This document shows positions 28,308-38,663 of a stretch of DNA of 64,000 nt, piece after piece; position 1 is the first letter of the stretch, and every line of letters starts with the position of its first letter. A program made the position numbers and the translations under genes. The DNA is from Mya arenaria. Its lineage: Eukaryota; Mollusca; Bivalvia; Myida; Myidae. The stretch is from NCBI RefSeq assembly GCF_026914265.1, contig NC_069125.1:67073479-67137478 (forward strand), in the 5' to 3' direction. Below the pieces are notes generated by a model, which saw only the letters and a program-made list of their open reading frames with translations, had not been told where the DNA came from and ran no database searches.

Positions 28308-28330
28308 TTTGTTTTCCTGTTGACAAAGCG
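28257..28330 (-). promoter_or_regulatory. CpG-rich first exon and start region of ZDHHC17
   Basis: The minus strand reads GGAAAACAAAATGGCGGCGC at the putative start. AAnATGGCGGC is the YY1-type element often overlapping the start codon of housekeeping genes. The local GC and CpG density stands out against the AT-rich surroundings. The donor CAT|GTTTAC at 28256 is usable but weak, and no TATA box is seen. Confidence 0.5.
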
Positions 28331-29161
28331 TCTTGGTAATACATAATCAGGAATGAAAGTTTATTATCCGGGGACATAGAAAGACAAACAACGAAAATAA
28401 TGACGATATATTTTAAAAAAAATAATATTTTTTTACGATAGAATTTAAAATTATAATTATTTTTGTTACTTTTATGTCAAAAAAAAGATAAGGGTCGGCA
28501 AGGAAAAAATAGGGTAGGTCGGGTTACCAGAAACACAAGTATTTTTTTTTGGCCTTACAAAAAATGACGATGTTTCACAAGCATCACTGCCTAAGAGGAC
28601 AGAAATGACAAAGCCAGTTCGATGATTAAAATAAAGTAGACCATGGTCAGATTATAAAGCTCACTTTGAGGCCTATTAAATTCATGGTCTGAATAAGAGA
28701 AAGGGCTTTATCATTCTGCTTGGGATTCTCTCATATTCTTCAAACATCCACAATGAGATAGTTTCAACTCTTGAAGAATGGATACAACCACCTAACCAGA
28801 CAGAGCTTTATTGTTGCCAACTCCAAGGACTGGGACAGAAGGCCTCTGAAACATAGTCCGAGTGAGGTCAAGACTTTTGTAAGCTCACCAATCTAGCTTA
28901 TCCAAATGCACCAGCAGAAGTCAAAGAGTAAAGCAAAAGAGCAGTTCATCATTGACTCCTAATATAGTTAAGACATTTGTCTGAAAGTGAAACAAGCTTG
29001 ATCACTAACTCTTAATGATGGGGTGTGTCATGCAGTGAGTTGAGCAATAAGTATCGTGCTGCGAGTAAACATGATGGGTTGCTGTCATGTCATGAAATAT
29101 GTTTCAACATTTCTGCCAGACTTTTTCTACATAAAGCAGGTTTCAAAAGGTACCTAATGTA
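28331..29161. other. intergenic, no gene seen
   Basis: A degraded half of the AGGC-ended MITE (right end about 28480-28557) is present. The rest, to 29161, contains no supported exon or RNA gene. Confidence 0.45.
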
Positions 29162-29606
29162 CCAGTCAATTGTAAACATGCCCCCCCCGCCCCCACAAGC
29201 CTGGGGAACAGCAGGGACTTCCACTTTTGGTCCAGCCAATCCCAAGTAAAATCCCTGCCCTGCGCTGCGGGTACAAACTGCTGTTAAAACCCCCGCCAAA
29301 TCCCCCTGCACCCTGGGAACTTCCTAGTAAAGGCCCATTCTCTGCTATTTTTGGTACGAAAACAAAACCACCGTATACACCCAGCGTAGTCTAAAATGAT
29401 AGACGTGTTATACGGGATTCTTCCAATCCCTAACGTCTAAACGGGAATGGGCAAAAAACGGGGGTGTTTTAAAAATATTGAAATTGTTTTAAGTGAAGTA
29501 TTTTATGGTTGAAATTGATCATAAAGAGTTATATTCATATTTTACCATGTAAGTGAAATGTTATTTTGCACTAAACACGCATTTAATGCATTAAAACAAG
29601 TTGTTT

Positions 29607-30814
29607 CAGGGCTCTCACTAGGCTGAAAATTTTGGGAGAAGTGACTTCTCCCTTCAGTCAATTTAGGGAGAAGTGGGGAGACTTTAGGGAGAAGTGATAC
29701 TTTTCATAACACCTGATACAAAAACTATGCCATACCACACACCTCAGTTTATATTCACATTCAAATTGATTGCTATAACTATATAAAATGTTCATAAAAT
29801 AATGTATCTTTTTTGGCTCAGCAAAAGTATATTAGTCAATGTCACATAGTTTATCTCCAAATAGCATCTAAAATGAACCAAAAAATACATCTAAGGATTT
29901 GAACTAATCATAATGACCTCATAAATGAACTGTCAATATAGTAGGGGGACGAATCTTGTTTTGGTAAGTTCGGGATAGGGTACGAATGTCACATTCAGCT
30001 GTGCTGTTATTTACTTGTCTCTGGCTAAATAACTTTAAATATGCTGACATTTAAGAACCAAATGACATTTAAATCAGTGTCCTTGATGAAAAATTTACCA
30101 ATACATAATGGGAAGTTGAAAAATTAACTCGGAAAATGTTCTGACAAAATGGCGATCTCGCCGATTTTTTTTTTGACATCATAACTGTGACAGGAGAAAA
30201 TTACTGTAAGTAAACTCTACATAAAGCAAAAAAATAAATATTTTTTGGTGTTTACAAATCATTTTTTATATGAACATTTCACTAAAATCAATCAAATATT
30301 TGGTGATATGTCATGTTATTGATTTTCTTAGCGCCTACTTGCCGATGGCCCGAGATGGCTATAACCGTCTGCTTCAAAAGCAACAATGTTTAAATGTCTT
30401 GCATTGTTTGTTCAATACATATATTAATTACTTTTTAACTTAAATTAATGCTTGACACGATTTTTCATAATTATGTCTCCAATTCTATCTCATTTTAACG
30501 AACTTTTATCATTTGATCAGGGTCTTCTAAATGTACATTCTGATTGGTTAACTTTCAATAGCTCCGCCTACTGGCGATGCTTTGGTAATTGGATGACACG
30601 GCCCAATTATCAGATTAGGAGATTACCAATTTGTATGAATGGCTTATTGGGATGTTTTGACTAATGGGACATTGGCCAAATACTCGCTGATTGACAGATT
30701 TACAATGTGCTAAAATTTTCGGCGAAGTCAATGTCGCTTTGATGATACAAATGGGCGAAGTCTGGGAATTTTAGGCGACCACTTCGCCCAAGTCGCCCCC
30801 TCGCGAGAGCCCTG
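29607..30814. mobile_element. hAT-like nonautonomous element, 1208 bp, nested
   Basis: Ends CAGGGCTCTCACTAGGCTGA and (minus strand) CAGGGCTCTCGCGAGGGGGC match the CAGGG..CTC form of many hAT elements. Near the ends, AGGGAGAAGTG / GGCGAAGT motifs are repeated. TTGTTT flanks both sides directly (29601-29606, 30815-30820), though a full 8-bp hAT duplication is not exact. No transposase frame is seen. Confidence 0.65.
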
Positions 30815-30867
30815 TTGTTTACCTTTCCAATAAAACGAAAGTTGACTTACACAGACAACAATTATGC

Positions 30868-31207
30868 CATTCCGAGCTCCTCAGCCATTTTATCAAAAAC
30901 AACCTCAGATGTATGCCGGTACATCTGTTGAAGTAGTTCGTAAAATTTTGAATTATATCATTAGTTAAATGTAGTGTTTTAGAGTTGCATTTATTGATCT
31001 AAGTTTAAATTTATTGTTATTGAATTGTATTATAGCAAACATAATGAAGAATCCCAAGAGTTAAGTCACAAAGTTTAACTGCTAAATAAAATTACTACGC
31101 GATCAACTTGCAGCGGACTTGAACGTACCACTTTTTGAGTGTGTAAACCATCCAAATACATCCGAGGTTGTTTTCGATAAAATGGCCGAGGAGTTCCGAA
31201 TGCAATT
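30868..31207. repeat. foldback element with ~50-bp inverted arms
   Basis: CCATTCCGAGCTCCTCAGCC, then ATTTTATC and AACAACCTC, at 30872-30917 is mirrored at 31160-31204 by GAGGTTGTTTTCGATAAAAT followed by GGCCGAGGAGTTCCGAATG. The spacer is AT-rich. It is nested in the TAGTC element, next to the hAT-like insertion. The frame at 31119-31343 is a by-product. Confidence 0.7.
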
Positions 31208-31742
31208 ATGCGAAGGGAAACAACTCGATACAATCGTAATTACTCAGCCTCCTCCGACAAAGCTTCGAGATAGACCTCGTTATACAATCGTAACAACTCG
31301 GCCATGGCCGAAATGTTCCGAGCGATTTAAAACTGTGCCCTGAAGCCTTGCAGGTGCCCTTCATGTATATATCGTTATGTTTTGACAGAATGAAATGAAG
31401 AAAAGCCGTCAAACTCATAATTATAAGTTGGATATTTATTTTTTGTGTACGGAACTAGTATAAAATAACATTATCTGGTAATATTTCTTGTTTTTATGAT
31501 ATTTTATAGACGCTATGTGCTTTAACCCGGAATCCTGATCGGAACAACTACCCACTTTTGATGCTAAACAATTTGTACGTGAAGGATTTGCCATATCAAA
31601 AATCTAAAAAAAATCCGTCAACGTACAATTATTTGGACTAACACCCAGCGCTGCAGGGCCACCTGGGAGGTAAAATCACGGCCCATTTCCACTGCTATCC
31701 CCCCCGCACTGAGGGGTTGGGGGCGTGGTTACAATTGACTGG

Positions 31743-32255
31743 TTAATGAATAGGTTTAACAGGTATTTTACAAGTAAATTCAATAAGTAATCTGGCTAAC
31801 TATTTCAAAATAGTCCCAAATTTTCCGTTGACAGTCTCTACTCAGGTGTTGTTTGTCGACCTTAACACGGTGGATAGTTTTAGACAATTGCATGTGCTTA
31901 CCCCCTCTAAAAGCGGTTGCATTGGATTGCAATTAGGATCTTTTTCTGGTTCTTGCATTCTGACAAATTCTGACAAATGTGTTATGTGCCCTAAGATAAT
32001 TAAAGAAAAAGAAAGTGAAGCAGTCAATATAATCGGTCAATCTCCTACGCTGTGATCTCCCCTACTGTAGCAAAAGAAATAACTCCTGTAAAAGCTAGGA
32101 GGTAAGGGCTATAGATCATACAAATACCGAATCCAAAGATCACACAAATGGATACGGAAATAATGATTTATCTTTTTATTCATTAATTTCAAATTCCTCT
32201 TTGGGACTTAGACATTTACGGTAGCCACAAAGTGGTCGATATACTGTATGGGAAC
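31743..32255. other. intergenic, no gene seen
   Basis: The frame at 31828-32055 has no recognisable domain and no partner exons. Nothing else is supported. Confidence 0.4.
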
Positions 32256-32982
32256 GGGTCACGGACATTACAGACCATGGACATTACGGGCCAGACTAGG
32301 GACCGGATTTGGGGAGATTACGGACCACATTTCGGGACATTACGGACCATGATATACTGTATAGTTTTACTCACAGTTTGTTTTAACTTTATGACATACC
32401 ATATTTTGCGGACAATGATTTATAATCTATCCCACAGTGTTTTTGTACTTATAATGTACCGTAATTCGAGACATAAGGGACCATGAATTATAATTATTAA
32501 CATACCACCACATTTAAGGATATCACGGACAATGAATTCTAATTTTACATGTAACTTTTGTATATTTGTGAATGTGTATATTTATATGTTATTATAGGTG
32601 CTCGATTGCTTTCTGAAATAAACTTTGGATTTTCATGTAAGTTTTGTTCAGTTACAACTGTTTTAATTGAATGGTTCAGTGACAGTGCGCCATCAAGATG
32701 GGTTTTCACACTTTTATGAATTAAAGGATGACTATATAATGTTTATTTCTTTGATAAATTACCGCCGATAATTACACTAACCACGTTTGACCACAAGTTT
32801 GATACGTACTGGAGTTTGAAGCGATATTATTACAACCAGATGAAATAAAGACCATTTGAAACGAGCTGGTGTCAGATGCAGTCCGTCTTATACCAAAAAT
32901 CCTGGTCCGTAATGTCCCGAAATATGGTCCGTAATGTCCCCAAATATGGTCCGTTATGTCTGGTCCGTAATGACCTTGACCC
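32256..32982. mobile_element. second GGTCCGTAATGTCC-array element, 727 bp
   Basis: GGGTCACGGACATTAC at the left and GGGTCAAGGTCATTACGGAC (minus strand) at the right enclose spaced GGTCCGTAATGTCC units, then an interior sharing GATTGCTTTCTGAAATAAAC and CAACTGTTTTAATTGAA with the copy at 26060. The terminal arrays are shorter and more diverged than in the ZDHHC17 copy. Confidence 0.75.
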
Positions 32983-33194
32983 AATCGTCTCACGCAATGT
33001 AATGAGGCAAACCCGCCCTTTTGTTCCCGGAATTCAAGGGATTTAAGGAGTACTTGATTCATTCCGCAAGATTGTCACTTGTAAATTACGTGGAAAGCAA
33101 AAACAAAATCATAGACAGTATTTCGATAATTCGCTAAGCAGACCCTCTGACGTTAAAAATTATCATTCATGCAGGATCTGCATATAATCTTTAA

Positions 33195-33537
33195 AGTTGC
33201 ACTCTCACAGATTGAACATTTTGACAACTTTTTTTTATTTTTTTTTTCGTGGAACGACCCAAATTGTTCGAAAATGCATGTAAACCAGTCATTTGAGACT
33301 GCTGAAAAGAAATAGATCGCAGATTTTTATATTGAAAAATGAAGTTTTATGCAATTTCCTCGAACCGTTAGTAACGGTTTAAACCATAAAACATCAATTT
33401 TAGAACGGAAATATGAAAATCTACCATCTGATCTTTTGTCAGCAATCTTTTATCACTGGTATGCATATATTTACGCAAAAAATTGCCATTCCCAGACCAA
33501 AAAGTTGTAAAAATGGTAAATCTGTGAGAGTGCAGCT
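33195..33537. repeat. TTAA-flanked palindromic MITE, 343 bp
   Basis: Ends AGTTGCACTCTCACAGATTG and (minus strand) AGCTGCACTCTCACAGATTT lie between TTAA at 33191-33194 and 33538-33541. The element is nearly self-complementary along its length, with CCGTTAGTAACGG near the centre. A relative lies at 43632-43987. Confidence 0.85.
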
Positions 33538-33824
33538 TTAAAAGTGTACTCTCCACTTGGGTGGGTAGTCACTTTCCCGCAAGAAATTTGAAAAACAACG
33601 TACTGTACATACATAACGGTTCAATACCAAAAGGACCAAATAAACGGAAAAGGAAACCATTTTTAATGAAAAATGTATCTGTATGGACCAAAACTGATGC
33701 TGAAACTATTGAATTATATCATTTTTATATAAATTGAAATTCAGTCTAGCCGCTTATTTCATTTGTTTTATGTATTTTGATTGAAAATCACACTACGCTA
33801 TAATATCATACTATAATGGTCATT

Positions 33825-34010
33825 AAGGTTAAACGGTAAGAGACATTTAATTGTACATGAGCCCGCCTACCACCCCAATGGTCGTGGTTCGATTCCCACC
33901 AGGGGCACTCTTGGATCATGGCCTCTCAATAAGGACTCTGTACTGGTCTCTACCAAAGTAACGAACTCGAGGGTGATTTATATCAGCTTATCTTCAAAAT
34001 CGACCAAAAA
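33825..34010 (+). repeat. tRNA-derived SINE
   Basis: A box-like GGTTAAACGGTAAGAG near 33828 and B box GGTTCGATTCC at 33886-33896 have the spacing of a tRNA-derived pol III promoter. The following text, with ACGAACTCGAGGGTGATT near 33961, resembles bodies of mollusc SINEs. It does not fold as a complete tRNA, so it is not called a tRNA gene. Confidence 0.6.
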
Positions 34011-34352
34011 CAAGTTAGGATAAATCGATGAAAAGCAAAGTCTACATACTACAATGAACATTTGCGTTTTAATACTCTTGTTTTCCAAGTATTGCATTTT
34101 GGTTATGTTTATACACTTAATTTATACCCCGCGTGGAATTCATTAGGTTAATTTCCCCTGTTAGAGTTAAGTATGCTTTTCTCTGAAGGGATCTTTTGCG
34201 TCTTTGACGTCGCAAGTTACAAATTGTGGCAGCGGTGGGATGTTGACAACTGCCGAATCGAAGTTGCTTTACCCATGAGTTTCCCAGGCCAAGACTCCGG
34301 ACGAGTCTTCTCGGAGGGGAAGTAATGAAGCGGTCCGCTTTAGGTGGCGGAT

Positions 34353-34397
34353 TAGTCTAAAATAATAAACGTGTTATACGTACAATTATTTGGACTA
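34353..34397 (+). mobile_element. 45-bp TAGTC-end micro-element with 10-bp duplication
   Basis: TAGTCTAAAATAATAAACG is followed by TGTTATACG and then directly by the right terminus TACAATTATTTGGACTA. The flanks GGTGGCGGAT (34343-34352) and GGCGGTGGAT (34398-34407) form a 10-bp repeat with two mismatches. It is essentially the two ends of the 29387 family joined with almost nothing between. Confidence 0.75.
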
Positions 34398-34521
34398 GGC
34401 GGTGGATGTGCGTTCATAGTATAACACCCCATAGGCCTTTCTCAATAGTTATGCATGCTTAACATTCCATTCTCAGAACGAGGCTCAGATGGGTCAGATG
34501 TAAACATGGTCACTGATAGCA

Positions 34522-36440
34522 ATGGCCACTTCAGGTGAAGATGTGATTCCGAGTAGTTTTGTGCGAGAATACAAGATATCTAATTATTACTGTTGTGTTT
34601 ATGACTGTAATTCAAATGGAAGATATGATTCTGAAATCAGCTTTCATAAATTTCCAAAAGATGAGAATATAAGAAAACAATGGGTGGTGAAAATAAGAAG
34701 AGATATTGGCAACGATTTCCAGGTAAGCTCTTTCATTAATAACAAAGCAATTACTTTGAAGTTAATACACTTGAGGATATTGTTTGTCTTTGATAATATG
34801 TATAATATGGCTATCCTAGATGTCAAATATAATAATACTTTCTTATAAATAAGTGTTACTTTTTAAAATAGATACATTTAGGTTAGGAATGATAATGTTG
34901 CACATATATCGTATTTATTCATGATAATTGACGTATTCTTTTATTTACAGATTTCAAAAACAACAGTTGTCTGTTGCAAACATTTTAAAACAGAGGATTA
35001 TGTGGGATGGACACCTTCAAAAACACGAAGGCTAAAGAAAGGAATAGTTCCTAGCGTTTTTGACTGGAGTGAGGAAAAGACAGCACGAAGATTGCTGACT
35101 AGAAAGCCCACTGCAACATCGCAACCCAAAACTAAACGGTATATACATTATGTGAATATAGTTTGCATTGATTCTTTTGTTATCACAACATATTTTATCA
35201 AATTTCTAACAGTCATCCACTTGAACTTTAACATTCAAAACCAACTAGTATTCAAGAACTGGGTATTAATTACTGCAAAATTGATTGACGAGTGAATTAT
35301 TATTTCAGATTAAGATTGGATGGTGCTGATCATTCAACATTGACATCAGATGAACAGCCTGGTGGTAGTGGGGAGGACATTTTGACAGCAACCCCATTAC
35401 ATATTGAGCAACATAGAGAGATTGACATGCTGAAGGATCAGTTGCAGAAGAAAACCGAAGAATGTTCAAATGTGAACAAGCAGTTAGCTGTGGTACGTTT
35501 TCTTGTTAGCCGCTTCAGCAAGGATGATAAACTAATAAATTTCTACACAGGATTCTCATCATATTTAATATTTCTAACATTTTACCAATGTGTAGAACCA
35601 TCTACTTCTAACATGCTAAGTAAATATTACGAAGCTGGGAAAACATTAAACTTACCAGGACGGAAAAGGAGTATGTTAATTGTTGATTGACGATTTTTTC
35701 ATGTTTTTATGCCAATTGCGTGTGGGGCATCTAGAACAAGATATAAATGTAAGATTCAATTGCTCTGTCTCTACAGTTAGTAGAAAAATAGTTACATGGG
35801 CAAACTCTCTGTATCTTACACTTTGACGGATACTTATTTGGCTCTCAAAGGAAGTGGTAAAGGATGCAATGCCAAAGTGCTTTAAGGACATCTATCCAAA
35901 CACAAGAGTTATAATTGATTGCACAGAGATAAAAAAAAGATAACAACCATCATCCTTAGTTTTAAATTCTCAAATGTATTCAAACTACAAAAGTGCATGT
36001 ACATTCAAATGTTTATTGGGTATCGCACCAAATGGCGTTGTAACTTTTATTTCTCCTCTGTATACTGGATGCATGTCTGATGTTGAAATAACTCGACTTT
36101 CTGGCTTTCTCGACCTCCTCGAACCTGGGGATGACGTCATGGCAGACAAAGGTTTTACGCCTAAAAAACTTTGAATGAAAAACATGTAATTTTGAATATA
36201 CCTCCATTTTTAAGATCTGAGAAGAAATTCACAAAATCTGAAATTAAAGAAAATGAACAAATTGCTAAATTAAGAATACACATTGGAAGAGTTAATAGAA
36301 GAATAAAAGAATATCGTTTGTTTGATGTGCAAGTGCCGTTGACTTTGGTTGGTTCAACCAACCAGTTATGGACAATATCATGCATTCTTTCTAACTTTCA
36401 AGGACCAACTGTTCAATTATGGTCGTCTGACGATGTATAG
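34522..36440 (+). pseudogene. THAP-domain DDE transposase of the ISL2EU element, interrupted
   Basis: Exon 1 (34522-34722) and exon 2 (34951-35138) encode a THAP zinc finger: CCVYDCNSNG, FHKFPKD, W, VCCKHF and the TPSKTRRLKKGIVPS ending. Exon 3 starts at 35309 with a Pro/Ser linker and a coiled segment, then DDKLINFYTGFSSYLIFL and the helix-turn-helix like QDINVRFNCSVSTVSRKI. The DDE_Tnp_4 catalytic part shows VIIDCTEI (first Asp), CLLGIAPNGVVTFIS, YTGCMSDVEIT and VMADKGF (second Asp), with NEQIAKLRIHIGRVNRRIKE near the C-terminus. The reading frame shifts near 35690 and near 36174, and in-frame stops lie near 35822 and 35940. Introns are GT-AG. It is a decayed transposase, not a host THAP gene. 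Confidence 0.85.
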
Positions 36441-36444
36441 ATAG

Positions 36445-38405
36445 CTAAATAAAGTTATTAAAAAAGAACATGTCAACGTTGTTTTTCACATTTCCCCACA
36501 CATCTGGATTAAAGAATATTGTTTCAATATGATAATCGTTTTCACACCAGACGAAAAAGTCGCACCATTCAAGTCCAGTACAGGCTAGTTGTGCCAGTAC
36601 TTGGTAGTAATAGTCATGATTTCTTTTTAACTGCAAAGAAGCTGTCGCATTCTTTTTTTAAACATGATGCCTCCAAAACGCTGGTAACTTGTGGGCATTT
36701 TATCTCAAGAAGCCCAAATGGCGGAGCTCGTGTAGGATCATTCATTTTTCTGTCTGGGCTAGCTCCTAGCCATGGGGCCCAATGGCTGACAACTAACCCA
36801 CAAGGATATAAATTTACCCTGTCATCTTTTACATTTGCATATTTTTGTGCAGCAATAGGCTCAGAAGCAATCCCTCTTTTCACAGGTGCTGTTAAAACTC
36901 GCCGTGTTGTTTGCAACTGTTTAACAAGGGCTTCCTCGTCTTTTCTCCTCTTGAATATCCTACCAATCTGTGATGAAGTCAAGCGACGTTTTCGAAGCTT
37001 ATACCATAATGGGTTTTGACTTTGTAACCTGTTTTTTTTCTTCAAATTTATTAATTTCTAAAACACTTAAATATACGTAGCCCTTTTATTTTCACATCTT
37101 GTGTGTGATTAAGAACAGGGTTAAAATTGTTAGACATGGCATCCTGCACTGGAAAGTCTGGGAAACCAACACCATGTACCACATTCATGATATAATCATC
37201 ATGCATTTTATGCTGGTAACTTAAAACTGACCTAACAGGAACGGAACCATATTTAGTAGGAACTCTGTTAATGATTGGCTGCCTTAGAGCATTAAGAACC
37301 AGTAAGTTTGGGTCTGCACTTGCTAGTGATTCATATTGCTCAGCCCAATTAGTTGGTTCACCTCTTATGGCATTATACAGGGTCGACTTTAATGTCCTAG
37401 GCTCAATGTAACTAACTGGATCCTGAACTTTGGAATACCCTTTTACGTCAAGGTCTTGTACAGCTTTTTCAGATATCTTCGGACCTCTCGGAATATGAAA
37501 TGTTTGTGGCAATGATGTTTTTGCAATGTCCTCAGGCAATGCTTTTTACACAACACATTTTTTAATGGGCTAGTTTATATAATAATCCAGTGACATGTCC
37601 ACAGCAAGCATTCAGGGCTATTTACACTGTACATTTTGTACACTTGGGCCATCTTCATTTTCTTTTGATTCAACCTAAAGTAAAAAAAATAACGACATGT
37701 TCAGTTTATTCCTCAAGTAAAAGTCAGATTTATATCATGGCAATATGTATATATATATATATATCAAACAATTTTAGTGCCTAGTTTTTTTCTTCACTTA
37801 GACTACCTGGCAATTATAGGGATCTTCTGACTTTCTTCTTGATTTGTGACATCTTCCAGTCACCTTATATCCTAACTCTGTTGGCTGAACTGGAAGGGAA
37901 ATAGAATAAATATGGTATCTTGATGGTAGGGCATGAAAATGTGATTCATTTTCACAACATACAGAAGATTCTAATGCAATGCTATAATGGTAAATTAATT
38001 GCAGTATAAATGTCCTTGATATTCAGTTTGCGTATACACTCTAACATGATAAGATCATCAGAGAGGTGCTTAATGGTCAATAATTAGCCATGGTATTTAC
38101 TTTGCGATTAGATCTTTTTATCTTTATATCAATACCAGTCAATACACATCAAGTTTCCCTGACTATGATAAGATGTTCAGTATGAATGATGTTCTGTTTT
38201 GAATATATGTGATGGATTAAAACATGTTCTTACCTTTAAGGCTTTGAACAAATCCCTCACTGTAGAACTTGTAGCCAGAGTGTATTAATTTATTCCCAGA
38301 AGAAAAATTATTTTTCTTTATATATTGTTCAACAAAAGAACAAGTTATATCTGGAATAAAACTCGTATCACGATCACTATGGGAAGCCATTCTGCTTATC
38401 AGCAA
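36445..38405 (-). pseudogene. YqaJ-type nuclease gene of the ISL2EU element, probably decayed
   Basis: The N-terminal exon (about 38390-38234) gives MASHSDRDTSFIPDIT and HSGYKFYSEGFVQSLK before a GTAAG donor. A middle part (37539-37051) and a nuclease part (37045-36614) follow. The nuclease part has the PD-(D/E)XK pattern: KRRLTSSQIGRI, GIASEPIAAQKY (Glu), LGASPDRK (Asp) and LLEIKCP (ExK). A further segment (36636-36445) gives YYYQVLAQLACTGLEWCDF, the C-terminal helix of YqaJ domains. A cysteine/histidine-containing stretch near 37570-37860 may be a SWIM-like finger but is poorly resolved. Stops near 37046 and 36614 separate the parts, so the copy is likely nonfunctional unless unusual splicing is used. 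The role of the nuclease in ISL2EU transposition is unknown. Confidence 0.75.
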
Positions 38406-38663
38406 TGTTTACATCCGACCCAACCGAGCCTCGTTCTGGGCACCTCATGTTTTATTCATGAGGTTAATATCAAGAAAGGCCTATTATAGACGGAAGTACG
38501 TTCATAGAACGAATGTTTACTTGGTTGGTAATATGCAAATTAGCAAAGCCTGGGCTCCGTGTGGATTGAGAATTTACTGTATATAAAGACCAGTCGACCC
38601 CTTCAGGGTTGAGTATGCTTTTGTCTGAAGGGATCGTTTGCGTCTTTGACGTCGCACGTTACA

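Larger units (their letters stand above)
29387..31640 (+). mobile_element. 2254-bp TAGTC-end transposon with perfect 10-bp target-site duplication
   Basis: The left end is TAGTCTAAAATGATAGACG, the right end ACGTACAATTATTTGGACTA; both read TAGTCYAAA inward. It is flanked by identical ACACCCAGCG at 29377-29386 and 31641-31650. No transposase frame is visible; much of the interior is a later hAT-like insertion and a foldback element, so this copy is nonautonomous and composite. A 9-11 bp duplication would fit the Mutator superfamily, but no catalytic domain is present to confirm it. Confidence 0.8.
29162..31742. repeat. outermost MITE of a nested set (CCAGTCAATTGTAA ends)
   Basis: The left end CCAGTCAATTGTAAACATGC, leading into a C-rich tract, is mirrored by CCAGTCAATTGTAACCACGC on the minus strand at the right end. 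Removing the inner 29387-31640 element leaves about 325 bp, a normal MITE size. It is noncoding. Confidence 0.65.
34433..38482 (+). mobile_element. ISL2EU-type (Harbinger-related) DNA transposon, 4050 bp
   Basis: The element starts AGGCCTTTCT and ends with the reverse complement, flanked by AT on both sides (34431-34432, 38483-38484), the 2-bp target duplication of ISL2EU elements. Subterminal inverted CAGAACGAGGCTC and ATGTAAACAT at 34472-34508 and 38405-38440 support the ends. It carries a plus-strand THAP/DDE transposase gene and a minus-strand YqaJ-nuclease gene, the gene pair that defines this group. The transposase frame is interrupted, so this copy is probably inactive. Confidence 0.85.
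34161..38663 (+). mobile_element. fossil of a short LTR element, hosting later insertions
   Basis: A ~60-bp direct repeat containing GTATGCTTTT, CTGAAGGGATC and GCGTCTTTGACGTCGCA lies at 34161-34221 and 38604-38663, both ending TTACA. After the left copy, TGGCAGCGGTGGGAT (34227-34241) is complementary to the 3' end of a tRNA-Leu, as a primer-binding site would be. A TATATAAAG lies upstream of the right copy. Without the inserted elements the internal part is very short, suggesting a TRIM-like nonautonomous element. It is broken and old, with no coding region. A 45-bp TAGTC element and a 4.05-kb ISL2EU transposon are inserted in it. Confidence 0.55.

Noticed and set aside
31828-32055. 75-codon plus frame with several Cys
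   Set aside because: It overlaps an antisense frame of similar length, has no domain and sits between transposons.
33825-34010. tRNA gene at the B-box match
   Set aside because: A and B boxes are present but cloverleaf stems do not pair; the sequence continues as a SINE body.
34522-36440. Host THAP-domain gene
   Set aside because: The THAP domain is followed by DDE_Tnp_4 transposase motifs within matched transposon ends and AT duplications, and the frame is broken.
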